From positions 1-64,000 of the forward strand of contig JADJAK010000009.1 of assembly GCA_016704275.1 (NCBI GenBank): a DNA stretch of 64,000 nt. Direction: 5' to 3'. The stretch comes from Gemmatimonadota bacterium. Its GTDB lineage: Bacteria; Gemmatimonadota; Gemmatimonadetes; Gemmatimonadales; GWC2-71-9. Of the stretch, positions 62,281 through 64,000 are shown piece by piece. Each line of letters opens with the position of its first letter. Positions within the stretch are counted from its first letter, which is position 1. Under the pieces are notes generated by a model. That model had not been told where the DNA came from. It made no database searches and was given only the letters and a program-made list of their open reading frames with translations. Position numbers and translations under genes: made by a program.

Positions 62281-64000
62281 CACGCGTCTTGCTGCGCGGC
62301 CTGTCGGCCGCCGTGGTGCTGCTGTCGCTCCTCGTTGGCCGCGCCCCGGCGCAGTCCGGCGCCAATCCGCACGGTCCGGCGATCGGGGCCTGCGCCACCT
62401 GCCATCGTCCCGAGGGGTGGAAGCCGGTGCGGATCGCAGCCACGTACCGGCACGCCGAGCGGACCTTTCCGCTCGACGGGGCGCACGCGACGGCGACGTG
62501 TACCGCCTGCCATACGACCTTGGAGTTCTCGAAGACCAAGGCCACCTGCGCGTCATGCCATCAGGACGTCCACCGCAGCGAGCTCGGCACCGAGTGCGCG
62601 CGATGCCATACCACGCGCAGCTTCACCGACCAGGCGCGGCTCTCCCGCCTGCACGAGGAGAATCGCTTTCCGCTCCGCGGGGCGCACGTGGCGACGGCCT
62701 GTGAGGCGTGTCACACCCCGACCAGCGCCGGGCAGCCCCAGTTCGCGAATCGTCCGTCGACCTGCATCAGCTGCCACCGCGCGGACTACGACAAGGCGGC
62801 GGCGCCCAAGCACTCGGCCGCGGGGTTCCCCACCAACTGCCTCACCTGCCACAGCGAGACCGCCTGGCGAGGCGCCCCGTTCGACCACCAGACGACCCAG
62901 TTTCCGCTGACGGGGGCGCACTCGGCGACCCAGTGCGCCAGCTGTCACGCGGACGGTGTCTATCGCGGCAAGCCGACGACCTGCATCTCCTGCCATCAGC
63001 CGCAGTTCGACCAGACCACGATGCCGGCGCACCGCGCGGCCGCCTTCTCCACCGATTGCACCACCTGCCACACCACCACGGTATGGCGCGGGGCGACCTT
63101 CGACCACAATACGACCACCTTCCCGCTGACCGGTGGTCACCAGGCGACGCAGTGCGCCGCCTGCCATACCGATGGCGTCTTCAAGGGGAAGGCAACCAGC
63201 TGCGTTTCCTGCCATCGCCCGAATTTCGACCAGACCAAGACGCCGCCGCACGGCGCGGCCGGTTTCTCGACCGATTGCACCACCTGCCACACGACCAGTC
63301 GCTGGCTCGGGTCGCCGTTCAATCACACGACGACGCGCTTCCCGCTTACGGGTGGACACCAGCCGCTGACCTGCGCCTCCTGCCACGCTGACGGCGTGTA
63401 CAAGGGGAAGGCGATGACCTGCGTGTCGTGTCACCGGCAGAACTTCGACCGCACGACCGTGCCGCCGCACGTGGCGGCCGGCTACTCCACCGACTGCGCC
63501 AGCTGCCACAACTCGACGGCCTGGCTCGGTGCCGGCTTCAATCACAACACCACCCGCTTCCCGCTGACCGGCGGGCACCAGGCGGTGACCTGCGCGTCGT
63601 GCCATGCCGATGGCGTCTACCGCGGCCGGTCGATGACCTGCGTCTCCTGCCATCGGCAGAGCTTCGATCAGGCGCGGACCCCGCCGCACGCGTCCGCCGG
63701 CTTCTCGACCGAGTGCACCACCTGCCATACCACCACCCGGTGGCAGGGGGGGACGTTCAACCATTCGACGACGCAATTCCCGCTGACGGGCGGACACCTC
63801 ACCGCGACCTGCGCCTCGTGTCACGCCGACGGCGTGTACCGCGGCAAGTCGCAGAACTGCGTGTCGTGCCATCGCACCAACTACGATGCCACCCGGACCC
63901 CGGCCCATGCGGCGGCGGGGTACACGACGGACTGTACCGCCTGTCACACCACGACCCAGTGGCTCGGCGCGACGTTCAACCACACCACGACCCGCTTCCC
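62277..64000 (+). CDS. Exported multihaem cytochrome of 73-residue triple-haem repeats, truncated by the window edge
   Basis: The first 574 residues of a protein that continues past the window. The start is in an ATGA overlap; a signal peptide (VVLLSLLVGRAPAQ) follows. Twenty-two CxxCH motifs are visible. After an N-terminal part (to about residue 208), a repeat beginning FPLTGxH recurs at bases 62901, 63120, 63339, 63558, 63777 and 63996, exactly 219 bases apart. Each 73-residue unit carries three haem motifs in the order CxxCHADGVY, C(V/I)SCH, CTTCH, plus conserved FNH/FDH and PPH/PAH histidines. Related to the preceding cytochrome. Confidence 0.93.
   Translation, partial: MTRVLLRGLSAAVVLLSLLVGRAPAQSGANPHGPAIGACATCHRPEGWKPVRIAATYRHAERTFPLDGAHATATCTACHTTLEFSKTKATCASCHQDVHRSELGTECARCHTTRSFTDQARLSRLHEENRFPLRGAHVATACEACHTPTSAGQPQFANRPSTCISCHRADYDKAAAPKHSAAGFPTNCLTCHSETAWRGAPFDHQTTQFPLTGAHSATQCASCHADGVYRGKPTTCISCHQPQFDQTTMPAHRAAAFSTDCTTCHTTTVWRGATFDHNTTTFPLTGGHQATQCAACHTDGVFKGKATSCVSCHRPNFDQTKTPPHGAAGFSTDCTTCHTTSRWLGSPFNHTTTRFPLTGGHQPLTCASCHADGVYKGKAMTCVSCHRQNFDRTTVPPHVAAGYSTDCASCHNSTAWLGAGFNHNTTRFPLTGGHQAVTCASCHADGVYRGRSMTCVSCHRQSFDQARTPPHASAGFSTECTTCHTTTRWQGGTFNHSTTQFPLTGGHLTATCASCHADGVYRGKSQNCVSCHRTNYDATRTPAHAAAGYTTDCTACHTTTQWLGATFNHTTTRF
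62901..64000 (+). repeat. Exact 219-bp tandem coding repeat (triple-haem module)
   Basis: Five full units plus the start of a sixth, all in frame with no length variation: starts at 62901, 63120, 63339, 63558, 63777 and 63996. The nucleotide sequences of units differ at many synonymous and some coding positions, so the duplications are not recent, yet no indel has been accepted. Confidence 0.95.

Noticed and set aside
62553..63983. A 476-codon minus-strand frame in the cytochrome repeats
   Set aside because: It is repetitive only because it mirrors the 219-bp coding repeat; the CxxCH content of the plus strand is decisive.
62901..64000. Regular spacing suggestive of a CRISPR array
   Set aside because: Units are 219 bases, in frame, and encode haem motifs throughout; there are no unique spacers between short identical repeats.
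1..64000. tRNA or rRNA genes
   Set aside because: No cloverleaf with a T-loop (GTTCRAnYC) in context and no rRNA signature was found, apart from the short 5S-like hairpin listed above.

Overview
The window is high-GC bacterial DNA with densely packed genes. Neighbours very often share ATGA, GTGA or TTGA stop/start overlaps. The gene content fits Gemmatimonadota: a Ser/Thr kinase with a C-terminal TPR region, a DUF5916 outer-membrane protein, Ig-like and RCC1-like lipoproteins, MacB-type efflux genes, many small orphan lipoproteins and very large multihaem cytochromes. That placement is an inference from content; no rRNA or tRNA gene was recognised. Single-base frameshifts break at least four otherwise intact genes (about 5305, 15525, 31256 and 54243), and several more hit a Gfo/Idh/MocA gene at the left edge. 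Sequencing or assembly error is the simplest explanation, so the broken genes are described as they would read once joined.

Layout. 1-7.3 kb: broken oxidoreductase, a tandem pair of RCC1-like lipoproteins, a tandem pair of DUF481 proteins, and DinB/YfiT, YdeI-type and VOC proteins. 7.4-13.1 kb: RidA-like lipoprotein and 5'-nucleotidase, coiled-coil lipoprotein, DUF411 protein, PlsC-type acyltransferase, M42 peptidase. 13.1-17.1 kb (minus strand): ECF vitamin/metal uptake operon (S, T and a double ATPase) followed by a HEAT-like protein. 17.1-24.8 kb (plus strand): a long overlapping gene train with PDZ, GAF, prolyl aminopeptidase-like, PolX/PHP, endonuclease III, cyclophilin, HD and phospholipase-D genes. 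24.8-31.0 kb: ECF sigma factor, membrane anti-sigma candidate, Spy/CpxP-like protein, then TolC, MacB-type ATPase, adaptor and permease, which looks like an envelope-stress-controlled efflux operon. 31-35 kb: DUF5916 protein and two envelope proteins. 35.2-43.5 kb: one 2773-residue cyclic beta-1,2-glucan synthase (NdvB-like). 43.5-50 kb: S41 peptidase, a two-component pair with a small membrane protein, and a three-gene Rieske cluster. 50-57.6 kb: Ig-like lipoprotein, kinase-TPR gene, carbonic anhydrase, zinc-ribbon protein.

57.8 kb to the right edge is a redox operon: a b-type cytochrome membrane protein, a membrane-anchored FeS/flavin NAD(P)-type oxidoreductase, a 23-haem cytochrome, and a second multihaem cytochrome built from exactly 219-bp (73-residue, three-haem) repeats that runs off the window. 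Together they look like an electron conduit from a cytoplasmic reductant through the membrane to a long periplasmic or extracellular haem wire.

The non-coding surprise is a set of intergenic palindromes built from tandem 7-base units arranged as inverted arms around a palindromic core (7286-7375, 11884-11967, 21830-21878, 31029-31121, 33461-33538). The copies at 7.3 and 31.1 kb share 62 identical bases in inverted orientation. Two protein-level oddities stand out: an ECF ATPase whose two halves carry complementary motif losses, predicting one live and one dead ATP site, and a PolX protein that has lost all three polymerase carboxylates but keeps its PHP nuclease motifs.
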